From Ancylobacter oerskovii (lineage in GTDB: Bacteria > Pseudomonadota > Alphaproteobacteria > Rhizobiales > Xanthobacteraceae), in the NCBI RefSeq assembly GCF_018390555.1, contig NZ_JAHBGB010000037.1, forward strand, positions 310,001 through 374,000: DNA of 64,000 bases. Reading direction: 5' to 3'. The position numbers and the translations under genes are program-made. This document shows, piece by piece, positions 18,077-25,749 of this stretch. Every line of letters begins with the position of its first letter. Position 1 is the stretch's first letter. The notes below the pieces were generated by a model that was given only the letters and a program-made list of their open reading frames with translations, searched no databases and was not told where the DNA came from.

Positions 18077-19000
18077 ATGATCGTCATATTCGGCTCGATC
18101 AACATGGATCTCGTCGCTACCGTTCCCGCCATCGCGCGGCCGGGCGAGACGGTGCTGTCGCCGGGCTATCGCACGCTGTTCGGCGGCAAGGGGGCGAACC
18201 AGGCGGTGGCGGCCGCCCGCGTGCATGACGGCACGGTGGCGATGGTCGGACGGATCGGCCGCGACGGCTTCGGGGAGGCCTGCCGCGCCAATCTCGCCGC
18301 GAACGGGGTGACGACCGAACCAGTCGCCATCGGCGAGGCGGTGACGGGCTGCGCCTTCATCGCCGTCGACGCGCGCGGCGAGAACGCCATCACCGTCGCC
18401 TCGGGCGCCAATGGCGAGGTCGCGGCGGCGGACCTGCCGGAGGCCTTGCTGGGGCCGGCCACCCTCGCGGTGATGCAGATGGAGGTGCCGCTCGCCGCCA
18501 GCCTCGACGCCGCCCGGCGGGTGAAGGCGGCCGGCGGACGGGTGATCTGGAACGTCGCGCCGTTCCCGCCCGCGCTGGCCGAGGCGGAGCTGGCGGCGGT
18601 GCTGGCGGCGACCGACATCCTCGTCGCCAACGAGCTGGAGGCCTGCGCGGCGGGGGCGCTGCTCGGCGCGCCGGCCGACGACTGGGAAGCGGCCGCGCGG
18701 CTAGTCGCCCAGAAGGGCCAGACGATCTGCGTCGTCACCGCCGGGGCGGCGGGCGCCGTCGCCTACGCGCCGGACGGCAGCCGCCTGCATGCGCCGGCGC
18801 TGAAGGTGACGCCGGTGGACACCACCGGTGCCGGGGACACCTTTGTCGGCCTGTTGGCGGCGGAGATGGCAGCGCATGGGCATCTCGCCGATGCGCTGCG
18901 GCTTGCCTGCCTCGGTGCCTCGCTGGCCTGCCTCGCCGAGGGGGCGCAGACGGCCATGCCGACGCGCGCCGCGCTGCTCGCGGCCGCCGGCAAGGCGTAG
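18077..19000 (+). CDS. rbsK: Ribokinase (PfkB family)
   Basis: A 307-residue PfkB-type sugar kinase beginning 'MIVIFGSINMDLVA' with the ribokinase signature GGKGANQA (37-44) and the C-terminal DTTGAGDTF (248-256), D254 being the catalytic base. Ribokinase phosphorylates D-ribose to ribose-5-phosphate; the early SINMD and GGKGANQA motifs favour ribokinase over fructokinase or adenosine kinase, but no ribose transporter adjoins it. The ATG at 18077 follows GGAGGAGGGCGG. It appears monocistronic; 247 bases separate it from the cytochrome gene. Confidence 0.85.
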   Translation: MIVIFGSINMDLVATVPAIARPGETVLSPGYRTLFGGKGANQAVAAARVHDGTVAMVGRIGRDGFGEACRANLAANGVTTEPVAIGEAVTGCAFIAVDARGENAITVASGANGEVAAADLPEALLGPATLAVMQMEVPLAASLDAARRVKAAGGRVIWNVAPFPPALAEAELAAVLAATDILVANELEACAAGALLGAPADDWEAAARLVAQKGQTICVVTAGAAGAVAYAPDGSRLHAPALKVTPVDTTGAGDTFVGLLAAEMAAHGHLADALRLACLGASLACLAEGAQTAMPTRAALLAAAGKA

Positions 19001-19048
19001 CTGCGGGTCCGGTGATATCGGGCCGGCGATGCCGAATTAGCGGTTTGA

Positions 19049-19972
19049 TCAGTGGCTTCGGGTCGGCCGGTCGAGCACCCGCCGGCCCATCAGGCTGGCG
19101 ACCAGATCCACCATCAGCCGGGCGGTGCGGCCGCGCTCGTCCAGGAACGGGTTGAGCTCGACGAGGTCGAGGCTGGTGACGAGGCCGCTGTCGCACAGCA
19201 TCTCCATCACCAGATGCGCCTCGCGGAAGGTCGCTCCGCCCGGCACGGTGGTGCCGACGCCGGGGGCGATGTCGGGATCGAGGAAATCGACGTCGAGGCT
19301 CACATGCAGCAGGCCGCCGGCGTCGGCGACCTGCGCGATGAACCCGCGCAGCAGGGCGGCGACGCCGTGCTCGTCGATGGCGCGCATGTCGTGCACGGCG
19401 ATGTCGCTGGCGGCCAGCCGCGCCCGCTCGGCGGGATCGACGCTGCGTATGCCCATCATGCAGATGCGGGCCGGATCGAGCGGCGCGGCGAGAGGCGGGA
19501 AGATGCCGTCGAAGCCCGGCTGGCCGGTGGCATAGGCCATCGGCACGCCGTGGAGATTGCCGCTCTCGGTGCTGTCGAGGGTGTGCAGGTCGGGATGCGC
19601 ATCGAGCCAGAGCACGAAGAGCGGGCGCCCGAGCTCGGCAGCGCGGCGGCTGATGCCGGAGAGCGTACCGGCAGCGAGGCTGTGGTCGCCGCCGAGGGTG
19701 ATCGGCATGCCCTCGGCGCTCGCCTCATAGGTCGCCGCGGCCAAGAGCTCGGTCCAGGCGACGATGTCGGCCAGCGACTTGATGGCGGGATTGCCGTGCC
19801 GGATCTCGGACCGGCCGGCCGGCGCCAGATTGCCGCGGTCGAGAACCGTGTGCCCGAGTTCGCTCAGGGCACCGGCCAGGCCGGCGGCCCGGAAGGCGCT
19901 GGGGCCCATGTCGCAGCCGAGCCGACCGGTGCCCTCCTGTACCGGGGCTCCCAGCAAGATGCACGTCGTCAT
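19049..19972 (-). CDS. rocF: Arginase
   Basis: A 307-residue ureohydrolase that splits L-arginine to ornithine and urea. Binuclear manganese ligands are all visible: H97 (GGDHS), D124, H126 and D128 (DAHPD), and D227 and D229 (SLDVDFLDPD). The 'HGVPMAYATG' and 'LVELNPFLDE' blocks mark arginase rather than agmatinase. The ATG at 19972 follows GGGGGAGACGG; an in-frame Met at 19987 is less well placed. It converges on the ribokinase gene with a 48-base gap and is divergent from the small gene at 20163. Confidence 0.92.
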   Translation of the reverse strand: MTTCILLGAPVQEGTGRLGCDMGPSAFRAAGLAGALSELGHTVLDRGNLAPAGRSEIRHGNPAIKSLADIVAWTELLAAATYEASAEGMPITLGGDHSLAAGTLSGISRRAAELGRPLFVLWLDAHPDLHTLDSTESGNLHGVPMAYATGQPGFDGIFPPLAAPLDPARICMMGIRSVDPAERARLAASDIAVHDMRAIDEHGVAALLRGFIAQVADAGGLLHVSLDVDFLDPDIAPGVGTTVPGGATFREAHLVMEMLCDSGLVTSLDLVELNPFLDERGRTARLMVDLVASLMGRRVLDRPTRSH

Positions 19973-20162
19973 TCCCGTCTCCCCCATGGAACGGGGGCAG
20001 CCTACCCAACTCGGCCGGCCGGCGCACCCTCCGCGGAGGGAAGAACGGCTCTTTACGCCGGCCTTATGCGAGGCCGCGCAGATCGCAATCGCATCCTGAG
20101 GCGCGGCTTCCTAGCTTTCCCCTGCGGCGCACGATCCCGCGCCGAAAGCTTCCTGGAACACC

Positions 20163-20393
20163 ATGAAACGTCTCAGGCACATTGTGACGGCCCGCATCGT
20201 CCCCATCGCCAACACGCTGCGCTTCGCGGTCGGCAAGGACCGCCTCGGGCGCTGGATCGCCCTCGAGCTGCACGGCCGCGGCGGCGGCTTCTTCCGCAGC
20301 CGCGAGGATGCGGTTCATTACGCCATGGCCGAATGCGGCGGACGGCGCAGCGCGGTGCGTCTCGCCCGGCGCCCGCTGGCGCCGCCGTTCTGA
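20163..20393 (+). CDS. Conserved-looking 76-residue basic protein, function unknown
   Basis: A short arginine-rich protein ('MKRLRHIVTARIVPIANTLRFAV'), with no signal or membrane segment and a Gly-rich loop. I do not recognise the family. It is likely coding because a GGA-type ribosome site precedes the ATG, codon usage resembles the neighbours, and it ends 13 bases before the DapA-like gene, so the two are probably co-transcribed. Confidence 0.55.
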   Translation: MKRLRHIVTARIVPIANTLRFAVGKDRLGRWIALELHGRGGGFFRSREDAVHYAMAECGGRRSAVRLARRPLAPPF

Positions 20394-20406
20394 GTGGGGG
20401 CGCGCC

Positions 20407-21306
20407 ATGCTGCGTGGAATCCTGGTGCCGCTCGTCACGCCGTTCCTCGGCGCCGCCGTCGACGAGGATGCCTATGCCGGCCATATCGAGCGGTTGCTCG
20501 CCGCAGGGGTGGGCGGTCTGGTCGTCGGCGGCATCATCGGCGAGGGGCCGACCCTCGCGCCGGCGGAGCTGGAGCGGCTGACCCGCGTCGCGGTCGCCAC
20601 CGCCAATGGCCGGGCGCCGGTGATCGTCGCGACCGGCACCAATGGCACGGCATCGACCATCCGGGCGACGCTGGCGGCAGGGGAGGCCGGCGCGGCGGCG
20701 GCGCTGCTGGTGGTGCCTTATTACAACAAGCCGTCGCAGGAAGGCCTCTTCCGCCATGTCGAGGCGGTGGCGGCGGCCTGCCCGCTGCCGCTGGTGCTGC
20801 ACAATGTGCCGCAGCGCACCCAGATCGGGCTGGCGCCGGAAACGCTGAAGCGGCTGACCGGGCTGCCCCGGATCTTCGCCTTGCTCGACGAGGACGACAG
20901 CCCGAGCCGGAGCAACGCCCTGGCGCAGGCTTGTGCCGGGCTGCGGCGGATCGCGCCGAGTGGGCAGACGGCCTGGCCGCCCGGGTTGCCGGCGCCGCAT
21001 GCCTGCCTCGCCCCGCTGGCCAATATCGATCCGCAGCTCTGCGCGCATCAATGGGAACGCCGCTGCGCCGGCCGGATCGAGGAGGAGGCGCGGCTGGCGG
21101 TGCCACTGATCCGGCTTCAGGCGGCGCTCGACCTCGCGCCCGAGCCGGTGGGTCTGAAATATGCGGTGTCGCTGATGAACCCGGCCTTCTCCCACTTGCC
21201 GCGGCTGCCGCTCACCGAGCCGGAGCCGGCGGCGACCGCCGGCATGCGCGTGGCGCTGGCCGGGCTGGCGAGCGCCCATGAAAGCCGGCATTGCGAGTTC
21301 ATGTGA
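20407..21306 (+). CDS. DapA-like (dihydrodipicolinate synthase family) protein lacking catalytic residues
   Basis: A 299-residue TIM-barrel protein of the N-acetylneuraminate lyase/DHDPS superfamily. The fold markers are there: 'GILVPLVTPF', 'VVPYYNKPSQEGLFRHV' and 'LHNVPQRTQ'. Set against E. coli DapA, however, the Schiff-base lysine K161 aligns with L160 ('RIFALLDEDD'), Y133 with H132, and T44/T45 with I43/I44; only the Y107-type tyrosine remains. It should therefore not do aldolase chemistry of the usual kind. It may be a regulatory or binding pseudoenzyme or have a new activity. It overlaps by one base with a 45-residue membrane peptide gene and follows the 76-residue gene. Alignment was done by eye. 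Confidence 0.8.
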   Translation: MLRGILVPLVTPFLGAAVDEDAYAGHIERLLAAGVGGLVVGGIIGEGPTLAPAELERLTRVAVATANGRAPVIVATGTNGTASTIRATLAAGEAGAAAALLVVPYYNKPSQEGLFRHVEAVAAACPLPLVLHNVPQRTQIGLAPETLKRLTGLPRIFALLDEDDSPSRSNALAQACAGLRRIAPSGQTAWPPGLPAPHACLAPLANIDPQLCAHQWERRCAGRIEEEARLAVPLIRLQAALDLAPEPVGLKYAVSLMNPAFSHLPRLPLTEPEPAATAGMRVALAGLASAHESRHCEFM

Positions 21307-21443
21307 TGAAGACCGACCTTCGCCTGCGCCGCCGACACCAGGACCACCGGCTCCGGGGCCACGCGCTCATCACCCATATGGCGTTGATCTTCAGCGCGGT
21401 GTTCGCGGTCGCCATGCTGCTGAGCCGGCTGGCTCATCCCTGA
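21306..21443 (+). CDS. Small single-pass membrane peptide (45 aa)
   Basis: The ATG at 21306 overlaps the last base of the DapA-like stop (TGATG). The peptide has a basic, His-rich N terminus (about 1-19, 'MKTDLRLRRRHQDHRLRG') and one hydrophobic segment (about 20-42) ending RLAHP. It should insert with its N terminus in the cytoplasm. The frame is short, so it could be chance, but the stop-start overlap and a clean basic-then-hydrophobic layout favour a real gene. Its last ten bases overlap the convergent LysR gene. Confidence 0.5.
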   Translation: MKTDLRLRRRHQDHRLRGHALITHMALIFSAVFAVAMLLSRLAHP

Positions 21444-22411
21444 GACGCCGTCGCCGCGCCGTCCATGCGCCGCTGCCAGCCGGCGCGGATGATCTCGACC
21501 AGATGGCGCAGCGCGGCGTGGTTCTGGCGCCGGCTCGGGTAATAGATGGCGAAGCCGGCGCCGGTGGAGGCCCAGTCCGGCAGCACGAGCTCCAGCCGGC
21601 CGTCGGCGAGATGCGCGCGGACCCGTTCCTCCAGCACATAGCCGATGCCCAGCCCCTGGATGGCGGCATCGATGGTAGTGGCGGTGTCGTTGAAGGTGAG
21701 CGTGCCCGGCAAATCGAGCCGGACCAGCCGCTCGCCATCGCCGAGCTCCCAGCGAAAGACGGCATTGTTGCCGAGCATCAGCCGCAGGCAGCGATGCTGG
21801 GCGAGGTCCCCCGGCGAGGCGGGACGGCCGAAGCGCGCCACATAGGCGGGGGAGGCGACCGTCACCCAGCGCAGCGGCGGGGTGAGGGACATCGCCACCA
21901 TGTCCTCCGGCACGGTGTCGCCATAGCGGATGCCGGCGTCGAATCCTTCCGCGACGATGTCGACCGGACGGTCCTCGACGGCGAGGGAAAGCCGGGTGCG
22001 GGGAAAGCGCTCGACGAACTCCGCCAGTGCCGGGCGCAGCAGCAGCATGGCGGCATCCGAGGGCACGTTGAGGCGGATCTCGCCGAAGGCGGCGGCGCGC
22101 TCGCCGGCTGCCTCGTCCAGCGCGGCGGCGATGGTGTCGAAGCCCTCGGCCAGCCGCTCGGCGAGAGTGAGCCCGAGCGAGGTCGGCGCCACCGAGCGGC
22201 TGGTGCGGTTGAGCAGCCGGGCGCCGAGCCGGGTTTCCAGACGCCGCACCGCGTGGCTGAGCGCCGAGGTGGTGACGCCGATCTCGATCGCGGCGCCGGT
22301 AAAGCTGCGATGCCGGACGATGGCGGCGAAGGTGTTGAGATCGGCGAGGTCGGAGCGCGAGAAGGCAGCCATGCGTGAACGGAAATCCGCGTCGGGTTGA
22401 AGGACATTCAT
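21434..22411 (-). CDS. LysR family transcriptional regulator 1
   Basis: A 325-residue LysR regulator: N-terminal winged helix-turn-helix ('LNTFAAIVRHRSFTGAAIEIGVTTSALSHAVRRLETRLGARLLNRTSRS') followed by a periplasmic-binding-type effector domain. The 'RSV.PT.LG' and 'FDAGIRYGD' blocks place it in the large subgroup that often controls neighbouring oxidoreductase or efflux genes. The start may be 22411 (MNVLQPD) or 22372 (MAAFSRSD); neither has a strong ribosome site. It begins 44 bases after the end of the second LysR gene, so both may be on one transcript. Confidence 0.88.
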   Translation of the reverse strand: MNVLQPDADFRSRMAAFSRSDLADLNTFAAIVRHRSFTGAAIEIGVTTSALSHAVRRLETRLGARLLNRTSRSVAPTSLGLTLAERLAEGFDTIAAALDEAAGERAAAFGEIRLNVPSDAAMLLLRPALAEFVERFPRTRLSLAVEDRPVDIVAEGFDAGIRYGDTVPEDMVAMSLTPPLRWVTVASPAYVARFGRPASPGDLAQHRCLRLMLGNNAVFRWELGDGERLVRLDLPGTLTFNDTATTIDAAIQGLGIGYVLEERVRAHLADGRLELVLPDWASTGAGFAIYYPSRRQNHAALRHLVEIIRAGWQRRMDGAATASQG

Positions 22412-22455
22412 CAAATCTGCCTGCGCCCGACGAGGCAACCCGTCCGGGCGGCAGG

Positions 22456-23376
22456 CTAGCGGGGCCGGCGCCTCAGCGTGTTCGAGGTGGCGAGCAGTTC
22501 CGCGACCCAGTCGACGAACACGCGCAGCCGGCTGCTCAGGTGGCGGTTGGGCGAATATACCACATGCAGGATGATGGGTTCGGAGTGCCATTCCGGCAGC
22601 ACCCGCACGAGCCGGCCCGCCTCCAGATGCGGCTCGATGAGCGAATAGATGGATTGGGCGATGCCGAGGCCGGTGAGGCAGGCGGCGAGATAGGCGGTCG
22701 AATCGTTGACCGCCAGCACATAGGGCGGGTCGAGCTCGTAGACCTCGTTGCCGCGCACCACGTCGAACGACATGCGCCGGCCGGTGCGGGGGCTGAAATA
22801 GGCGATGGTCTGGTGCCCGGTCTCCAGGTCCCGCGGGTGCTGCGGCATGCCGTGGCGCTGGATGTAGTCCGGCGTGGCGCACAGCACGAGCTCGATCTCG
22901 CCCACCCGGCGGGCGATCAGGCCGGGATCGAGCACGTCGCCGCCGCGTATGGCGCAGTCGATGTTCTCCGCCACCAGATCGGCCGGCCGGTCGGACACGC
23001 CGAGATCGAGCTGGATGTCCGGGTAGCGGGCGTGGAAATCGGGCAGGGCGGGAATGAGCACATGCAGCGCCAGCGAGGTGCTGGTGTCCACCCGCAGCCG
23101 GCCGGCCGGGCGGGCCTGCGAGCGGATCATCGACCCGTCGAGCTCCTCGAGGTCGGAAAGCAGCGTCACCGCGCGCTCGTAATAGGCGGCGCCATCCGGT
23201 GTCACGCCGACGCGGCGGGTGGTGCGGTTGAGCAGCTTGGTGCGCAGATGCGCCTCGAGCTGCTGGATCAGCTTGGTCACGGTCGGCTTGGGCATTTCCA
23301 GGAGGTCGGCGGCGCGGGTGAAGGTGCCCGCCTCGACCACGCGGACGAAGGCCCGCATTGCCGCGATCTGATCCAT
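22456..23376 (-). CDS. LysR family transcriptional regulator 2, divergent from the RND efflux operon
   Basis: A 306-residue LysR regulator ('MDQIAAMRAFVRVVEAGTFTRAADLLEMPKPTVTKLIQQLE'). The ATG at 23376 follows GAGGGAGCGGG. It is divergent from the hydrolase/RND operon with a 164-base gap holding a dyad and a repeated motif, the usual arrangement for a LysR regulator controlling both itself and the opposite operon. The effector is unknown; regulation of the pump is inferred from position. Confidence 0.9.
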   Translation of the reverse strand: MDQIAAMRAFVRVVEAGTFTRAADLLEMPKPTVTKLIQQLEAHLRTKLLNRTTRRVGVTPDGAAYYERAVTLLSDLEELDGSMIRSQARPAGRLRVDTSTSLALHVLIPALPDFHARYPDIQLDLGVSDRPADLVAENIDCAIRGGDVLDPGLIARRVGEIELVLCATPDYIQRHGMPQHPRDLETGHQTIAYFSPRTGRRMSFDVVRGNEVYELDPPYVLAVNDSTAYLAACLTGLGIAQSIYSLIEPHLEAGRLVRVLPEWHSEPIILHVVYSPNRHLSSRLRVFVDWVAELLATSNTLRRRPR

Positions 23377-23404
23377 GCCCCGCTCCCTCAAGCCCGTGAC
23401 GTAT

Positions 23405-23422
23405 GAAACCCGATATTGTTTC
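23405..23422. promoter_or_regulatory. Candidate LysR operator
   Basis: A perfect dyad GAAAC-N8-GTTTC lies midway between the divergent LysR and efflux genes. The motif CCGATATTGTTTCC (23410-23423), which covers its right half, recurs with one change at 23449-23462. The surrounding ~60 bases are AT-rich, as expected for a divergent promoter region. Confidence 0.4.
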
Positions 23423-23540
23423 CCTGTATGAATAATGAAATCCCGATTCCGATATTTTTTCCTCTTCAGTGCGGGACTACATCTCGCTGCATCGCAACAG
23501 GAGTGAAAGCGGGTGGCCGTTCCGGCCCGCGCTTTCCAAG

Positions 23541-24371
23541 ATGATTCCCATGACGCTTCCGTGGACAGAGGACAAGCTGGAGCTCGATGGAACGGCCTTG
23601 CCGGTCCGGGTCTATCGTGCGTCCGGCGCCGCGCGCCCGGCACCGCTGGTGCTGCATCTCCACGGCGGCACCTTCACCTGCGGCGACCTCGATTGCAGCG
23701 CCATGATCTGCCGCACGATGGCCCAGGCCGGCGCGGTGGTGGTGTCCGCCGACTACCCGCTGGCGCCGGAGCATCCGTTTCCGGCGGCGCTGAACGTCAG
23801 CTTCGCGGCCCTCGGCCTCCTGCATCGCCAGCGCGCCCGCTGGGCCGGCCGCGGTGCCCGCCTGTTCGTGGCCGGCGAGGAGGCGGGGGCCAACATCGCC
23901 ACCGCCCTCACGCTCATGGCGCGCGACCAGCATCACCCGCCGGTCGCCGGCCAGATCCTGATCTCGCCCATGCTCGATCCGTGCCTCGCCTCGGGCTCGA
24001 TCCATGCGGCGGAGGCCGGGGCCGTCGGCTGCAAATGGGCGGATGGCTGGCATTCCTATCTCGGCTCGGCGGACAAGGGGGCCCATCCCTATGCCGCGCC
24101 GCTCGGCTCGCGCCGGCTCGGCGGGGTGGCGCCGGCGCTGATCATCACTTCCGACGACTGCCCGATGCGGGACGAGAGCCTCGATTATGTCCGGCGCCTG
24201 CAATGCTGCGGGGTTCCGGTCGAGAGCCATGTCGTCGCCGACGCCTCCGACTGGCCGGGGGACGATCCCGATTCCGCGGGCCTGCCGCCCTGGGCGCAGG
24301 ACCTGCAACCCTTGTTCGCTTCCTTTCTGGCAGGGCGCTCCGTCGCCCTCGCCGAACCCGTTCAGGCCTGA
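23541..24371 (+). CDS. Alpha/beta-hydrolase-fold protein of the HSL/acetyl-esterase type without nucleophile
   Basis: About 276 residues. The oxyanion-hole motif HLHGG (39-43), 'DYPLAPEHPFPAAL' and 'MRDESLDYVRRL' (carrying the acid residue) show the hormone-sensitive-lipase esterase family. The nucleophile elbow, normally GDSAGG, reads G112-E113-E114-A115-G116-A117, so the serine is replaced by glutamate, and the region of the catalytic histidine reads 'ADASDWPG' with no His. It should be catalytically dead as an esterase. It leads the operon with the RND adaptor and pump (18-base gap) and may be a sensor or accessory factor. Start uncertain: 23541 or 23550, or GTG 23469. Confidence 0.75.
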   Translation: MIPMTLPWTEDKLELDGTALPVRVYRASGAARPAPLVLHLHGGTFTCGDLDCSAMICRTMAQAGAVVVSADYPLAPEHPFPAALNVSFAALGLLHRQRARWAGRGARLFVAGEEAGANIATALTLMARDQHHPPVAGQILISPMLDPCLASGSIHAAEAGAVGCKWADGWHSYLGSADKGAHPYAAPLGSRRLGGVAPALIITSDDCPMRDESLDYVRRLQCCGVPVESHVVADASDWPGDDPDSAGLPPWAQDLQPLFASFLAGRSVALAEPVQA

Positions 24372-24389
24372 GGGCCGGGAGATCGCCGC

Positions 24390-25694
24390 ATGAGCACGGA
24401 ACACGTTCGCAGCCATTCCGCCGTTCCCGAAATCGTCCGCGCCGAACTTGCGCGCCTCGACGGCGCGGCGCCACGCCACCGCTGGCGCGATGCCGGCGTC
24501 GCCTTCGGCCTCGCCGGGCTGGCAACCGCCGCGGCGGTGTGGTTCGCCTGGCCGATCACCGAGGCCCTCGCCACCGATCCGCCGCCGGCGCAGGCGCAAC
24601 AGCCGCAGGCCACCCCGGTCTCGGTCGCGGTGCTCAAGACGCGCGACACCATGGAGTGGGACGAGTTCTCCGGCCGCCTGCAGGCGGTGGAGCGCGTCGA
24701 GGTGCGCCCGCGCGTCGCCGGCGCGGTGAAGACGGTGCATTTCCGCGAGGGCGCGCTGGTGAAGCAGGGCGACCTGCTGGTCACCATCGACCCCGATCCG
24801 TTCCAGGCGGCGCTGGACCGCGCCGAGGCCCTGCGCCAGGCCTCGCAGGCGCAGGTGGAGTTCACCCGCAGCGAGCTCGAGCGCGGCAAGCAGCTGGTCG
24901 ACAACAAGGTGGTCTCGGTTCGTGACCTCGACCAGCGCACCAACAGCTTCCGCGAGGCCGAGGCCAATCTGAAGGCGGCCGAGGCGGCGGTGCAGACCGC
25001 CAAGCTCGATCTCGACTACACCGAGGTGCGCGCGCCGGTGGACGGCCGCGTCGGCCGGCTGAACGTCACCGTCGGCAATCTCGTCGCCGCCGGCCCCACC
25101 TCGCCGGTGCTGACGACGCTGGTCTCGGTCGATCCGATCTACGTGGTGTTCGACGCCGACGAGAACGTGGTCAGCGAGGCGCTGTCCTCGATCGGCGACG
25201 GCGACGTGCTCGGCCAGATCGACCGCATTCCGGTGGAGATCTCCACCGCCACCACCGGCAACGAGCCGATGCGCGGCCATCTCCAGCTGGTCGACAACCA
25301 GGTGGACGCGGCGACCGGCACCTTCCGGCTGCGGGCGACATTCGACAATCCGCAGGGCCGGCTGGTGCCGGGCCAGTTCGCCCGCGTGCGGATGGGCCGC
25401 GCCAAGACCGAGCCGGCGCTGGTGATCAACGAGCGCGCGGTGGGTACCGACCAGGACAAGAAGTTCGTCTTCGTGGTCGATGCCGACAGCAAGGCCACCT
25501 ATCGCGAAGTGAAGCTGGGCCCGCCGACCGCGGGGCTGCGCGTCGTCACCAGCGGCCTGAAGGACGGCGAGCGCATCGTCGTCAACGGCCTGCAGCGGGT
25601 GCGCCCCGGCGCGCTGCTGGCGCCGGAAATCGTGCCCATGGAAACCGCCTCCGCCGCCAAGGCGACGGACTCCGCCACCGTCGCCGCGCAGTAA
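24390..25694 (+). CDS. RND efflux periplasmic adaptor subunit
   Basis: A 434-residue membrane-fusion protein. A cytoplasmic stretch is followed by one membrane anchor (about 45-60, 'GVAFGLAGLATAAAVWFAW'), then a split biotinyl-lipoyl domain ('VEVRPRVAGAVKTVHFREGALVKQGDLL' and 'LDYTEVRAPVDGRVGRLNVTVG'), an alpha-helical hairpin between them, a beta-barrel and a membrane-proximal domain. It links the inner-membrane pump encoded 55 bases downstream to an outer-membrane channel. It is anchored by a helix rather than by a lipoprotein cysteine. No outer-membrane factor gene adjoins, so it probably shares one encoded elsewhere. Confidence 0.92.
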   Translation: MSTEHVRSHSAVPEIVRAELARLDGAAPRHRWRDAGVAFGLAGLATAAAVWFAWPITEALATDPPPAQAQQPQATPVSVAVLKTRDTMEWDEFSGRLQAVERVEVRPRVAGAVKTVHFREGALVKQGDLLVTIDPDPFQAALDRAEALRQASQAQVEFTRSELERGKQLVDNKVVSVRDLDQRTNSFREAEANLKAAEAAVQTAKLDLDYTEVRAPVDGRVGRLNVTVGNLVAAGPTSPVLTTLVSVDPIYVVFDADENVVSEALSSIGDGDVLGQIDRIPVEISTATTGNEPMRGHLQLVDNQVDAATGTFRLRATFDNPQGRLVPGQFARVRMGRAKTEPALVINERAVGTDQDKKFVFVVDADSKATYREVKLGPPTAGLRVVTSGLKDGERIVVNGLQRVRPGALLAPEIVPMETASAAKATDSATVAAQ

Positions 25695-25749
25695 GCCGCG
25701 CCGCATCTCCGTTGGCTTTCCTTTTGGCCTCCTTCGGGGGGAGGACGCT

